This document shows, piece by piece, positions 1 to 10,288 of a DNA stretch of 64,000 nt. Under the pieces are notes generated by a model. It saw only the letters and a program-made list of their open reading frames with translations. It was not told where the DNA came from and searched no databases. Origin of the DNA: an uncultured Pelagibacteraceae bacterium (lineage in GTDB: Bacteria > Pseudomonadota > Alphaproteobacteria > Pelagibacterales > Pelagibacteraceae); assembly GCA_902594335.1 (NCBI GenBank), contig CACJLY010000001.1, positions 62,001-126,000 on the forward strand, in the 5' to 3' direction. Every line of letters begins with the position of its first letter. Position 1 is the first letter of the stretch. The translations under genes and the position numbers were made by a program.

Positions 1-93
1 ATCATATCGGTTCGCAATTTCTCTTAAACAATTTGAAAGAGCATTGTCAAATTCTTGATAATTAATTTTACTTATTATATCAAATGAAGGCAT
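1..93 (-). CDS. yajQ: YajQ/DUF520 family nucleotide-binding protein, N-terminal part (truncated by window edge)
   Basis: Reverse-strand translation [31 protein letters not shown] matches the recognisable YajQ N-terminus (MPSFDIVSE..E.DNA....EI.NRYDF); not in the ORF track because it is partial. Confidence 0.85.
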   Translation of the reverse strand, partial: MPSFDIISKINYQEFDNALSNCLREIANRYD

Positions 94-190
94 AATTTTA
101 ATATACTATACAATATTACATTTTTTTATGAGAACAAACTTCTTTAATCATTGTTATAATTTTTAAAATTTTAGTATATTTTAATTTTAA

Positions 191-1216
191 ATGTCCAAAG
201 GTAAAATTAAAATCCATATAAGAAATAATCACTGGAAAAAGGGTTCTTTGCCTTGTGATTTAGAAGGTGAAAAAAATAGTAGTGTTCCAAAAGAATTATT
301 TGAGAATTTTCTCAATAAACACCCAAAGATAAAACATAAGATTTCATACATAGTTGATTGGGATGATGATAATTGGAAATCTTCAATGAAAGATGCAGAT
401 ATTTTGCTTACATGGAATTTTCCAACAAATAATTTAAGAAAAATTGCACCAAATTTAAAATGGATACATATTGTGTCAGCGGGTGTTAATCATCTTTATC
501 CATTTAATTGGCTTACAAAAGATTTAATTTTAACAAATAGTAGTGGAATACATTCAAAAAAAGCAGGTGAATTTGGATTAATGAGTGTTTTGATGCTTCA
601 AAACCATATGACAAGAATAATTACTAATCAAAAAAAAAAAGAATTTATAACTTTATTAAGTAATCCAATTGATAGTAAAAAAATTGTAGTGGTAGGCACT
701 GGATCATTAGGTGGGTCAATGATTAAACATATCAGCTCACTAGGAGCAAAAGTTATTGGAGTTAATAGAAGGGGTAGAGCAGTTGAAGGTTGTTCAAAAG
801 TAATAACATTTGATAGGATTGATGAAGTCTTACCTGAGGCTGATTTTCTTTATTTAGCTGTTCCAGAAACAAACGAAACAAAAGGATTAATAAATAAAAA
901 AAGATTAGATCTTCTTAAAACTACCTGTGGAATTGTTAATATTGGTCGTCAATCTGTAATGGATTATGAGCATCTAAGAAAAAAATTAAAAAAAAATGAA
1001 ATTGCTGGAGCTATTTTAGATGTTTTTTCAGAAGAACCCATAAACAGAAATTCTAAATTTTGGGATACTCCAAATTTAGTAATTACACCCCATATATCTT
1101 CAGATAGCAAAGGAAATTATATCGAGATGGTTTTAGAAAAGTTTTTCAAGAATTTAAAACTATTTATTGAGAAAAAAGATTTGAATAATCAAGTGGATCC
1201 TAATTTAGGTTATTGA
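191..1216 (+). CDS. D-2-hydroxyacid dehydrogenase (NAD-binding)
   Basis: GTGSLGGSMIKHISSLGAKVIGVNR Rossmann motif; LGLI-type NINIGRQSVMDYEHL and ITPHISSDS C-terminal signatures of the family. Confidence 0.8.
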   Translation: MSKGKIKIHIRNNHWKKGSLPCDLEGEKNSSVPKELFENFLNKHPKIKHKISYIVDWDDDNWKSSMKDADILLTWNFPTNNLRKIAPNLKWIHIVSAGVNHLYPFNWLTKDLILTNSSGIHSKKAGEFGLMSVLMLQNHMTRIITNQKKKEFITLLSNPIDSKKIVVVGTGSLGGSMIKHISSLGAKVIGVNRRGRAVEGCSKVITFDRIDEVLPEADFLYLAVPETNETKGLINKKRLDLLKTTCGIVNIGRQSVMDYEHLRKKLKKNEIAGAILDVFSEEPINRNSKFWDTPNLVITPHISSDSKGNYIEMVLEKFFKNLKLFIEKKDLNNQVDPNLGY

Positions 1217-1217
1217 T

Positions 1218-2291
1218 TTATTTTGGTAACCAGGAACTGTACAAAGGATTATCATTGGTAATTGGAAGTTTGATACTTTTGTTTTGTCTTGATGAACTGT
1301 AAACAGCTGTTACAAATTCTAAAGATTTTCTAGCATCCAATAAAGTTACTTCATCACTAACTTTTCCATCAAGTTTGTTGGCTATTTCATTAAACATTCC
1401 TGCGTACCATGATTTAGGTTTTTCGACTTTTGACAATACTTCATCAATTTGACTTTGTGAAATAGGAGCTCTTGGTAAAAATACCCACTCATCGTCAGCT
1501 GGATTATAAGGTTTATCTGGAGATGCTCCCGATTCTACTGTCAGTCCATCAAAACAGAATTTTAGTCTACTGGTATCATTTGCTGCACCAAGGGTGATTG
1601 AGCTAGTGACCAATGTTCCATCTTCCATCTCAATTGATAAAGAGGCACAGTCTTCGACCTCAATATCATTTACTCTTGTTGTTAATTTTGCAAATACATT
1701 CGAAACTGGGCCTAGTATCATACTCACCAAGTCATGAATGTGTATAGCATGACTTAATATTGCCCCACCTTGCTCACCGTCCCAAGTACCTCTCCAAGGT
1801 TTTGAATAATAATCTTTTCCTCTATTCCAATGAGTCTCCAATGAGGCGATTAAAGGTTTTCCAGCAAGTCCTGACTTTATTAGTGCCTTAAATTTAGAAA
1901 ATCCTAATCCATACCTATATTGGAATACAGGACAGATTATCTTTCCTGTTTCTTTGCTGATATTTTCTAGCTCATCAATTTCTTTAAGACTTGAAACCAA
2001 TGGTTTTTCACAAATTACATGCTTTCCAGCTTCAAGAGATTTTTTGCATGCAGAAAAATGTAAATGGGGCGGGAGACAAATATCAATTATATCTATTTCC
2101 TTTACTTTTAATACTTCATCAAAGTTTAATGATATTTTAGTATCATTATTTGACGCCAATATTTTATCTATTGCATCTCTTGTTAAACCACACAATGTAT
2201 GAACATTAAATCGGTCTGCTACTTTTTGAAAATCTTCAAAATGCTTAGCTCCTATATTAGTTCCTATTATTGCTACCTGATATTTTTTCAT
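1218..2291 (-). CDS. Gfo/Idh/MocA family oxidoreductase
   Basis: N-terminal Rossmann AIIGTNIGAKHFEDF; ICEKPLVSS motif typical of the family. Confidence 0.85.
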   Translation of the reverse strand: MKKYQVAIIGTNIGAKHFEDFQKVADRFNVHTLCGLTRDAIDKILASNNDTKISLNFDEVLKVKEIDIIDICLPPHLHFSACKKSLEAGKHVICEKPLVSSLKEIDELENISKETGKIICPVFQYRYGLGFSKFKALIKSGLAGKPLIASLETHWNRGKDYYSKPWRGTWDGEQGGAILSHAIHIHDLVSMILGPVSNVFAKLTTRVNDIEVEDCASLSIEMEDGTLVTSSITLGAANDTSRLKFCFDGLTVESGASPDKPYNPADDEWVFLPRAPISQSQIDEVLSKVEKPKSWYAGMFNEIANKLDGKVSDEVTLLDARKSLEFVTAVYSSSRQNKSIKLPITNDNPLYSSWLPK

Positions 2292-3298
2292 TTTTTTTCA
2301 GCTAATTCTTGAGCTTTAATTGCTAGTTCCATTGATAAGTAAGTAAGTTCTTGCGAACAAGCAGTATCAGTTCTATTTAAAACATCTTTAATTAAATTAG
2401 CAAAGTAGGGGAGTTTTTTATTCAAACAGTCAATATGTTTAACTTCATTATTATTTGCCAAAAATAGTTGATTTCCTTTTTCAGATTTAGCTAGGTCTGT
2501 GTATTTTCTAATTTCAATAAAACCTTTATCACCCAGTATAAATAACCTTCCATCTCCCCAAGTAGGAAGTGCATCAGGAGTAAACCAATCTAAACGAACA
2601 TATCCATGACCACCATTTCCAGTAAGATTAACTTCCCCGAAATCTTGAAAACCATCGAATTCTTTCTTAGTAGTATTTTCAACTAACGCATGATTCACTT
2701 TAGCTTCATTTGAATTTGTAAATACTAAAAATTGATGAATTTGATGTGAGCCTATATCTGTTATTATTCCACCATAACTTTCACGATCATAAAACCAATC
2801 AGGTCTTTCATAATTACCTTGTCTGTGAGGACCAGTGCCAATTGTTTGTTTAACTTTACCAATTTTACCTTCAGCAACTAACTCTTCTGCTTTTGCAACA
2901 GCAGCTACATGAAATCTTTCTGAAAAATTAATTGACCAAATTTTTGCAGTATCTTTAACAGTTTGTTTTAGATTATTAAGTTGCTCAAGGGTTGTACATC
3001 CTGGCTTATCGACCATGACATCTTTTCCAGCTCTCATTGCGTCTATAGATAGATTTGCCCTATCTTTAGGAATGGATGAAATTAAAATCATATCAATTGT
3101 ACCATCATTTAAAATATCACTTTTATTATCTGCTCTTTTAATTTGAGGATATTTTTTGCTAAATTCATCTAAAGTTAACGGAGAACCTTCAGTCCAAAAA
3201 TAATTACAACTACATCCCTCTTTAAGCATCTCATCAAGCATGTCAAAGATATGACCATGATCAATACCCAATACTCCAAGATTTATAGTTTTAGTCAT
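2288..3298 (-). CDS. Gfo/Idh/MocA family oxidoreductase
   Basis: DVMVDKPGCTTLEQ and GGIITDIGSHQIHQF motifs; 4-bp overlap with preceding homologous gene. Confidence 0.8.
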   Translation of the reverse strand: MTKTINLGVLGIDHGHIFDMLDEMLKEGCSCNYFWTEGSPLTLDEFSKKYPQIKRADNKSDILNDGTIDMILISSIPKDRANLSIDAMRAGKDVMVDKPGCTTLEQLNNLKQTVKDTAKIWSINFSERFHVAAVAKAEELVAEGKIGKVKQTIGTGPHRQGNYERPDWFYDRESYGGIITDIGSHQIHQFLVFTNSNEAKVNHALVENTTKKEFDGFQDFGEVNLTGNGGHGYVRLDWFTPDALPTWGDGRLFILGDKGFIEIRKYTDLAKSEKGNQLFLANNNEVKHIDCLNKKLPYFANLIKDVLNRTDTACSQELTYLSMELAIKAQELAEKK

Positions 3299-3339
3299 AA
3301 ACTATTTTAGCAGATTAAAAATTTTAAATAAGATTTTAA

Positions 3340-4659
3340 TTATTGGGAAGGGTTATTCTCTACAATAACTGTTTCTTCAGTTCCTACTGGTTTTATCGGG
3401 TCTTCAATGGGTTCTGTTGCTGGATTAAGTTCTAAGCCAATAGGTGTAATTGTTGTAGGAAGTGGTGTGAATTGAGAGTCAGGGTTTTCAACAACCTCTC
3501 TGACTTTCATTCTGTAAACTCCATATGCTCCTATTAAACAGTGAAATATAATTAGAAATATAAAATAACCATTCTCTCCAATTAAATCCATAAACATAGA
3601 ACATAAAAAAGGTCCACTAATTGCCCCCATCCCAAAGGTAAATTGTAAACCAGCACCTGCAGCTACAAATTTTTCTTTAGCTATAAAATCATTAGTGTGA
3701 GCAAATATTAATGCAAACATTGGAAGACTAAAGAAAGCATACAAACCTGTAAAAATATAAAACCAAAACTTTGAGCTCGCTAAACCATCAGGTAAATGCA
3801 TAGTACCCACTGAAAAAATTGCACATAACGCAAAGAAAGCCGAAGCAAAAGTAGAATATACTGTGACTGTTCTTCTGTCATAAATGTCTGATAGCTTACC
3901 AATCGGCCATTGTGAAACAGCACCAGAAATAGCAATTAAAAATGTTACAAAAGAAATTTCAAAAATACTAAAATTCATTGACGCTGCATAAACAGCAATT
4001 AAAGCAAACATTGCAGAGTGACAAATTCCACATAAAAGTGCACTTACCATTCCAAATGGAGATGATTCATAAAGTTCTTTAATTTTCATACCTATAATTT
4101 TTTTAAACTTTGGTGGTTTTTTCTTAGTTAATAATATTGGAACAAGTGACAGGGACATGAATAAAGAAACAAGTATAAATGGCTGAAAATTTTCTGGCTT
4201 ACTGAAGTTTAAAAAAAACATTCCAATCGCCATAGATCCGTAAAGAACAATCATATAAATTGATAAAACACTTCCTCTGTTTTTATTGCTTGCTCGGTCG
4301 TTTAGCCAGCTTTCTGCAATAGTATATAAACATACCATTGAGAAACCTGAAGCGATTCTTAATAAAAACCAAGTAAATGGATTGACAATTATAGAGTGTA
4401 CTAAAACAACGATAGAAGCAATTGATGCAAAAGCGGCAAATACTCTTATATGACCAACTCTTGAAACTAAAATCGGAACAGTTTTTGCTCCTATAAAATA
4501 GCCTACAAAATATCCTGACAACATAAACCCAGTTGCTGTTAAGCTGAAACTTTCATGAACAGCCCTTACTCCAAGTAAAGAAACTTGAAAGCCATGAGCT
4601 ATCATAATTAGACCCATACCTGTGAATAATGCCCAGGAATTTTTAAGTATCTTTTCCAT
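3340..4659 (-). CDS. MFS transporter (YcaD-like)
   Basis: About 12 hydrophobic segments; QWPIGKLSDIYDRRTV motif of the major facilitator superfamily. Confidence 0.8.
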   Translation of the reverse strand: MEKILKNSWALFTGMGLIMIAHGFQVSLLGVRAVHESFSLTATGFMLSGYFVGYFIGAKTVPILVSRVGHIRVFAAFASIASIVVLVHSIIVNPFTWFLLRIASGFSMVCLYTIAESWLNDRASNKNRGSVLSIYMIVLYGSMAIGMFFLNFSKPENFQPFILVSLFMSLSLVPILLTKKKPPKFKKIIGMKIKELYESSPFGMVSALLCGICHSAMFALIAVYAASMNFSIFEISFVTFLIAISGAVSQWPIGKLSDIYDRRTVTVYSTFASAFFALCAIFSVGTMHLPDGLASSKFWFYIFTGLYAFFSLPMFALIFAHTNDFIAKEKFVAAGAGLQFTFGMGAISGPFLCSMFMDLIGENGYFIFLIIFHCLIGAYGVYRMKVREVVENPDSQFTPLPTTITPIGLELNPATEPIEDPIKPVGTEETVIVENNPSQ

Positions 4660-4700
4660 AAATGCGCTATCTATGGATGATTTGATAGTAAATCAAGAAA

Positions 4701-5594
4701 TTAATTAATAATTTTTTCAGGCTCTCTTAGTTTAATAAATGAGTGGATGCCTAAAGTGATTATGATCACGGCACCTCCAATGATCGTCTCCAAAGTTGGT
4801 TGCTCTTTAACAACTAACCAAACCCAAATTGGACCTATTATTGTTTCTAATAAGAAAAATAGATTTACTTCTTCTGCTGGTATGAATCTTGGTGCGATCG
4901 TTACCAAAACAAAAGGTAGGGCTACACAAATAATGCACATTATCGGTATGTAAATTTGATCTGTTCCAATTAAATTAAAGTTTTCAACAAAAAAGAAGGC
5001 AAATACTGCAACTCCTAATTTACCCATTACAGCAGAAGGCAAAAGATCTCTGTCTTTAGCATATCTAATAAGAACTGCATTTACAGCTAATCCTGCAGCT
5101 GTAACAAATCCCATTATATTCCCAAAAAGATTACCGACTTGAAGCGAGTCATAAAAAATAAATAAAGCCGCTAGAAATGTAATGAAAATGGCGATCCAAG
5201 TCCCTTTACTAGGCATTTCTTTTAAGAATATTGCCCCAAGTATTGCAGAAAGCATTGGGGCTAAAGCAATCATAATTAAAGTATTGGCTACGTTAGTATT
5301 TTGAATTGATACAATGAAAGTGATGTTGCAAATAGAAAAGCTAATTGCGTAAAATATACCAACTGTACCAACTTTAAAAAAAGCATTAATAAAATTTTGC
5401 CTATAAAATAATAGTAGTCCAAGTAAGACTATAAAGAAAGGTATGGCTCCTCTATAAAAAAGCATTCCCCATGTTTCTATGTCTGAAAGCCTGATAAGTA
5501 ATGAATCAGGTGTAATGAACATCACAGCAACGAAGGCTAGTAGAGAGCCTTTCTTTTGATCTGATAATTTATTCAAGCTCTTAAACCTTTCCAA
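4701..5594 (-). CDS. DMT superfamily (EamA) transporter
   Basis: Duplicated EamA-like hydrophobic repeats; about 10 TM segments. Confidence 0.8.
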   Translation of the reverse strand: MERFKSLNKLSDQKKGSLLAFVAVMFITPDSLLIRLSDIETWGMLFYRGAIPFFIVLLGLLLFYRQNFINAFFKVGTVGIFYAISFSICNITFIVSIQNTNVANTLIMIALAPMLSAILGAIFLKEMPSKGTWIAIFITFLAALFIFYDSLQVGNLFGNIMGFVTAAGLAVNAVLIRYAKDRDLLPSAVMGKLGVAVFAFFFVENFNLIGTDQIYIPIMCIICVALPFVLVTIAPRFIPAEEVNLFFLLETIIGPIWVWLVVKEQPTLETIIGGAVIIITLGIHSFIKLREPEKIIN

Positions 5595-6499
5595 AATATC
5601 TTAGCAAGATTGATTTTAGACAGGTCATAGTATGTTTTTAATCCAGTAGGGGACGTAACATTTATATCCCCATTCAATTTCTGATCTATGAAGTCAATTC
5701 CAGCAAAATAAATATTATCTTTCTTTAATTTTTTGCCAATAAGTTTTGAAATTTTTATTTCTTTTTTTGTAAGTTCGGTCAGCTTAGGCACAGCCCCCTT
5801 GCTCATATTACTCAAATATGAACCTTTTTTAGGAACTCTTGAAATTGCACCACACACTTTACCATTAATAATAAAAACTCTTTTATCTCCTTTAGAAATA
5901 TTTTTTAAAAATTTTTGAAACATTGAATGGCCATTTTTATTTAAAAAATTTGTAATAAGTTTTTTATTAAACTTATTTTGTATTAGATGAATTTGATTAC
6001 CTCCATATCCGTTAATAGGTTTCATAATAATACTTTTATTTTGTTTATAAAACTTTCTAATTTCTTCTATATTATTTGAAAATAAAGTATTAGGCATAAA
6101 TTTGATAAAATGTTTTGAATACAATTTTTCTGATACATTTCTGATAGCAGTTGGATTATTTATTACTCTTACTTTTTTTAAGCTATCTAAAATAAGAGTA
6201 GTTATTAAATATTCTGAATTAAAAGGAGGGTCTTGTCTAATTAAAATAAATTTAAGATTTTCAACATCAATTTTTTGTTTTTTATAAATCTTATAAAATT
6301 TTTTGCTCTCATAGTTAAATTTAACAAATACACCATTTGCATATGTTTTATTTTTGATGATGGATAAGTTTGAAGGAGTATAATAAAATATTTTATATCC
6401 AAATTTCTGAGCTTCATGCGCTAAAAATATTGATGTATCAGAAGATATATTTATTTTATCTAATTTATCGCCTTGTATGCCTATTATTTTATTTGTCAT
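5573..6499 (-). CDS. gshB: Glutathione synthase (ATP-grasp)
   Basis: IRQDPPFNSEYL, IMKPINGYGGNQI and DINVTSPTGL motifs of GshB; adjacent to gshA. Confidence 0.88.
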   Translation of the reverse strand: MTNKIIGIQGDKLDKINISSDTSIFLAHEAQKFGYKIFYYTPSNLSIIKNKTYANGVFVKFNYESKKFYKIYKKQKIDVENLKFILIRQDPPFNSEYLITTLILDSLKKVRVINNPTAIRNVSEKLYSKHFIKFMPNTLFSNNIEEIRKFYKQNKSIIMKPINGYGGNQIHLIQNKFNKKLITNFLNKNGHSMFQKFLKNISKGDKRVFIINGKVCGAISRVPKKGSYLSNMSKGAVPKLTELTKKEIKISKLIGKKLKKDNIYFAGIDFIDQKLNGDINVTSPTGLKTYYDLSKINLAKIFWKGLRA

Positions 6500-7778
6500 A
6501 TAAATCTTCTAAATTTTGAAATTTAGAGAATTTATTTATAACATGACTGGCGACTGTTTCTTTATTATTGATAATCTTGTTTAGATGTTCCAAGTATTTA
6601 GTTTCGTTTGTACCGCTTTTTCCAATGAAATCTCTCTTTTCTAAGCCTTTCTTAGCAATTTTTAACAAGTTAGATATCCAATAAATCATATCTTTACCCA
6701 TTAAAATTGTATCAAGCCCTTTCATAGGTGCATCTTTGTAAGCCTTCAATAAATCTTCCTTTTTCCATTTTGAAATAAATTCTAATGCTTCGTCTAAATT
6801 ACCATATAAAAGACCAGTAAAAAAAGCAGGACCAGCGCAGATACAGTTCCAACCACAAGTATCCATAGATCTTAATTCAATATATTGTTTCAATCTATTT
6901 TCTGTAAATATTGTACTTAAATGCAAACTAAGATCATCAACACTTGGTAAAGATTTATTTATTTCTTGAATGTTACCATTCATAAAATCAGAAAATTTAT
7001 AATTTTTACCAGATAAATATTTATCATCTTTTTTTATAAACAGTATTGGATAATCCATTACAAAATCTGCATATTTTTCAAAATCAACATTTTCTAAAAA
7101 AATTTCTGGAAGGCCACCCCTTGATGTTTCTTGCCATACTTTTGATCGATATGATAAATATTTACTATCTTTTTTCTCAACAATTGATGAGTTTGCAAAA
7201 AGTGCAATACTTAATGGAACTAAACTGTTAGCTAATTTAAATTTTTTTATAAAATCATTTTCAGAAGTATAGTCTAGATTTAGCTGTGTCCCAGATGTTC
7301 TATACATCATATCTAAACTTAGTGACCCACCTTTAGGCATATCCTTTGTCATTACTTCATATCTTTTTTTGGGATTGTTTGGGATTTCAGACAATTCAGA
7401 TATTGGATCAAATCCAGCACTTACTATTTTTAAATCTAATTTTTCAACAACTTGTTTAAGTTCAAATAAATAATTATTAGCTTCAGAGCAAACTTCATGA
7501 ATATTAGTTAATTGAGCGCCTGCAAGCTCAATTTGATTACCTGGCTCTAAAGTTATACTCTTATTATCTTTGTTTAACGCTATTACATTTTCACCTTCAT
7601 AGGATGGTTTCCAACCAAATTCATATAACATTTTGAAAATCTCTTTAATTGTAGAATAATTAATTCTTTTATTCTTCTTCTTATAGAAAAGAAATTTTTC
7701 GTGCTCTACGCCTATTTTGGAATTTGTGGGCCCCTTAATTCCTGATTTAAAATGTTCTATTATGTTACCTTTATTCAT
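6489..7778 (-). CDS. gshA: Glutamate--cysteine ligase (plant/alphaproteobacterial GCS2 type)
   Basis: KIGVEHEKFLF, ITLEPGNQIELAGAQL, MYRTSGTQLNLDY and ELRSMDTCGW motifs. Confidence 0.88.
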   Translation of the reverse strand: MNKGNIIEHFKSGIKGPTNSKIGVEHEKFLFYKKKNKRINYSTIKEIFKMLYEFGWKPSYEGENVIALNKDNKSITLEPGNQIELAGAQLTNIHEVCSEANNYLFELKQVVEKLDLKIVSAGFDPISELSEIPNNPKKRYEVMTKDMPKGGSLSLDMMYRTSGTQLNLDYTSENDFIKKFKLANSLVPLSIALFANSSIVEKKDSKYLSYRSKVWQETSRGGLPEIFLENVDFEKYADFVMDYPILFIKKDDKYLSGKNYKFSDFMNGNIQEINKSLPSVDDLSLHLSTIFTENRLKQYIELRSMDTCGWNCICAGPAFFTGLLYGNLDEALEFISKWKKEDLLKAYKDAPMKGLDTILMGKDMIYWISNLLKIAKKGLEKRDFIGKSGTNETKYLEHLNKIINNKETVASHVINKFSKFQNLEDLYDK

Positions 7779-7787
7779 ATTAATGAT

Positions 7788-9728
7788 TTAATCACTTTTA
7801 CTTAGATATTCAACAGCTTCGCTTATGTTAGTTAATTTGTTAGAACAAGTTTTGTTTTTACATATAATAACACTAGGTTTTGTATCATTATTTAATTGGT
7901 AAACAAATGTTGCAACCCCTAAATATTCTTTTTGTAAATAAAGCTGCATTTCTTTAATAGATTGAGATGTTCCATGAAATGTGAATGATAAGCTATTATC
8001 GCAAATATCAAGGGTTTTAATAAAGCTAAACATCTGTGAATAATAAGAGTTTAAAACTTGGTGGAATGATTTTTTAAGCACTTCATTTCTTTCAGACCAT
8101 TTTTTATCATTTGTAATTGAATATAATTTGTTTGAAATTAATAGATAAACACTATTACCATTTGGAATGTTGCTATCATTTAAGTCTAGAGGACTCGCAA
8201 ATAGATCATTATCTTTAATAATATTTTTCTGGAACAATTGAGTATCTTTATTAAAGAATAATTCCCAAGTATCATTCATTATTTTAATTGATTTTTCTAA
8301 AGCTTTTATATCAGCATTAACCTCATAAAGTGTTATCATTAGTAGAGCATAATATACATAGTCCTCAAGAAAAGTTTCTATTTCTTTATTTTCGTAACAA
8401 TGAATAATTTTTTGATTTAATTTTTTATTTAGTATTTCAATTGTTTCTATCGTCTTACTTTTTAAATCTTCGTTTTCTAAATTTACTGAGGTTTTGAGAA
8501 GAACTTGGAGCATATATGCATTTAAATCAGTTTGCGATTTATCATCAAAAAATGGTTTTATTCTTTTTCTTCTAATATTAAGTAATTTATTTTTTATTTG
8601 GTCTAGGTTATTTTTATCTTCATCAGGTATTAAATTTTTTTCCATCAAAATGTTATTACCTTCAAAATTACCGCTCTCCGAAATTTCGTACTTATTTTCT
8701 AGTAATTTAATGTCTTCTTTTAAAAGATTTTTTAATTCTTCATATGACCAAACATAATATTTTCCTTCAACACCTTCGCTATCCGCATCATATGCAGAAC
8801 CATACAACCCTTCAGCATTTTTGAATTCGTTATTAAAGTATTTAATTGTTTGTAAAAGTTTATTTTTAAAATAAGCATTTTTTGTATTTTGATAAAATTT
8901 AGTTAAGAGGTCAATGAATTGAACATTGTCATAAAGCATTTTTTCAAAGTGAGGAATTATCCATTTTTCATCAACAGCATATCTTGAAATTCCTCCTTCT
9001 AGCTGGTCATAAATACCCTTTGTACAAAGATTATTAAGTAAAATTTCAACAGGTTTAAAATAATTTTTATTTTTTGTTTTTAAATAAAAGTAAAACATTG
9101 CATCAAACAAATAAAATTGAGGGAACTTTGGGGCTCCTTTGAAACTTCCATTATTTTCATCTAAATAATTAATAATTTTTTCAACAAATGGTTCCAAAGG
9201 TTGATTTAAAACCGCAGATCTTTGATTAATTTTTGAGAATATTTCTTTAACTTGAGGTGCTTGAGCTAAAATTTTCTCTCTATTTTCATTGTATACATTA
9301 TGCACGTTATTTAAGACTTTTTTAAAGTCAGGCCTTCCTTGAATTTCCTTTGGTGGAAAGTAAGTGCCACCAGTAAAAGGAACGCCATTTTCATCTAAAA
9401 ACATTGATAATGGCCATCCACCTTGCGCCCCAGTTAATATTGATAAGCTTTTTTGAAAGACATAATCTAAATCAGGTCTTTCCTCTCTATCAACTTTAAT
9501 ATTTATAAACTTTTCGTTCATCAGTTTAGCGGTTTCATCATTTTCAAAACTTTCATGTGCCATAACATGACACCAATGACAACTTGCATATCCAACGCTT
9601 AAAAATATAGGCTTTTTTTGTTTCTTTGCTTTATTTAAAGTATCCTTATTCCAAGGAAACCAATCAACTGGATTATCTTTATGTTGTTGAAGATAAGGAC
9701 TTTTTTCGTTTTTTAAAATATTAGACAA
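7788..9728 (-). CDS. DUF255 thioredoxin-domain protein (YyaL/SPATA20-like)
   Basis: SPYLQQHKDNPVDWFPW and SVGYASCHWCHVMAHESFEN motifs. Start trimmed from 9782 to a TTG at 9726-9728 (MSNILKNEKSPYLQQ), which removes the overlap with the HD gene and matches the family N-terminus. Confidence 0.85.
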   Translation of the reverse strand: MSNILKNEKSPYLQQHKDNPVDWFPWNKDTLNKAKKQKKPIFLSVGYASCHWCHVMAHESFENDETAKLMNEKFINIKVDREERPDLDYVFQKSLSILTGAQGGWPLSMFLDENGVPFTGGTYFPPKEIQGRPDFKKVLNNVHNVYNENREKILAQAPQVKEIFSKINQRSAVLNQPLEPFVEKIINYLDENNGSFKGAPKFPQFYLFDAMFYFYLKTKNKNYFKPVEILLNNLCTKGIYDQLEGGISRYAVDEKWIIPHFEKMLYDNVQFIDLLTKFYQNTKNAYFKNKLLQTIKYFNNEFKNAEGLYGSAYDADSEGVEGKYYVWSYEELKNLLKEDIKLLENKYEISESGNFEGNNILMEKNLIPDEDKNNLDQIKNKLLNIRRKRIKPFFDDKSQTDLNAYMLQVLLKTSVNLENEDLKSKTIETIEILNKKLNQKIIHCYENKEIETFLEDYVYYALLMITLYEVNADIKALEKSIKIMNDTWELFFNKDTQLFQKNIIKDNDLFASPLDLNDSNIPNGNSVYLLISNKLYSITNDKKWSERNEVLKKSFHQVLNSYYSQMFSFIKTLDICDNSLSFTFHGTSQSIKEMQLYLQKEYLGVATFVYQLNNDTKPSVIICKNKTCSNKLTNISEAVEYLSKSD

Positions 9729-9729
9729 T

Positions 9730-10287
9730 TTAATGATGGTAGTAAGGTTTTCTTGAAAAAATATTCCTGACCATTGGTTCAAATTCTTTTAAAGTCATTG
9801 ACTTATAATTTGGATCAAAAGAAGCCTGGTCATAGTTTTCACAAAAATCTATTGTTGCTTGATAATGTTCTGCATTCTTAAATTTTTCTCTTGCGTTCTT
9901 ATCTCCACCTAAGTGCTCTGCAGAATAGTAAGTTTGAAATAGACCATGGTGTAAAATAATCCAATAAGTTTTTTCTGAAACATAAGGTTTAATCACAGAA
10001 GCAGCATACTGCGAATGATTCATTGGAGCTAATTCATCTCCAAGATCGTGTAATAATGTGGCTACGACCATTTCTTCGTTTTCACCATTTTTATATGCTC
10101 TTGTTGCTGCTTGTAATGAATGTTCTAATCTTGTTATCTGATAGCCTTCAAGTGTAGTAGTTTGTGAAGCTAAATAATTTAAAATTCTATCTGCAGTTTT
10201 TCTTTCATACTGACTTTCTAACTTTTCCAAAAGTTGATAGTCATCTTTAGTACCATACTTCATTTCTGTAAAACTTACTTTTTTCAT
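9730..10287 (-). CDS. HD-domain protein, PhnZ/TmpB-like putative diiron oxygenase
   Basis: Metal-ligand fingerprint LEHSLQ...LLHDLGD...NHSQYA...ILHHG...NYDQASFD; see findings. Confidence 0.6.
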   Translation of the reverse strand: MKKVSFTEMKYGTKDDYQLLEKLESQYERKTADRILNYLASQTTTLEGYQITRLEHSLQAATRAYKNGENEEMVVATLLHDLGDELAPMNHSQYAASVIKPYVSEKTYWIILHHGLFQTYYSAEHLGGDKNAREKFKNAEHYQATIDFCENYDQASFDPNYKSMTLKEFEPMVRNIFSRKPYYHH

Positions 10288-10288
10288 A

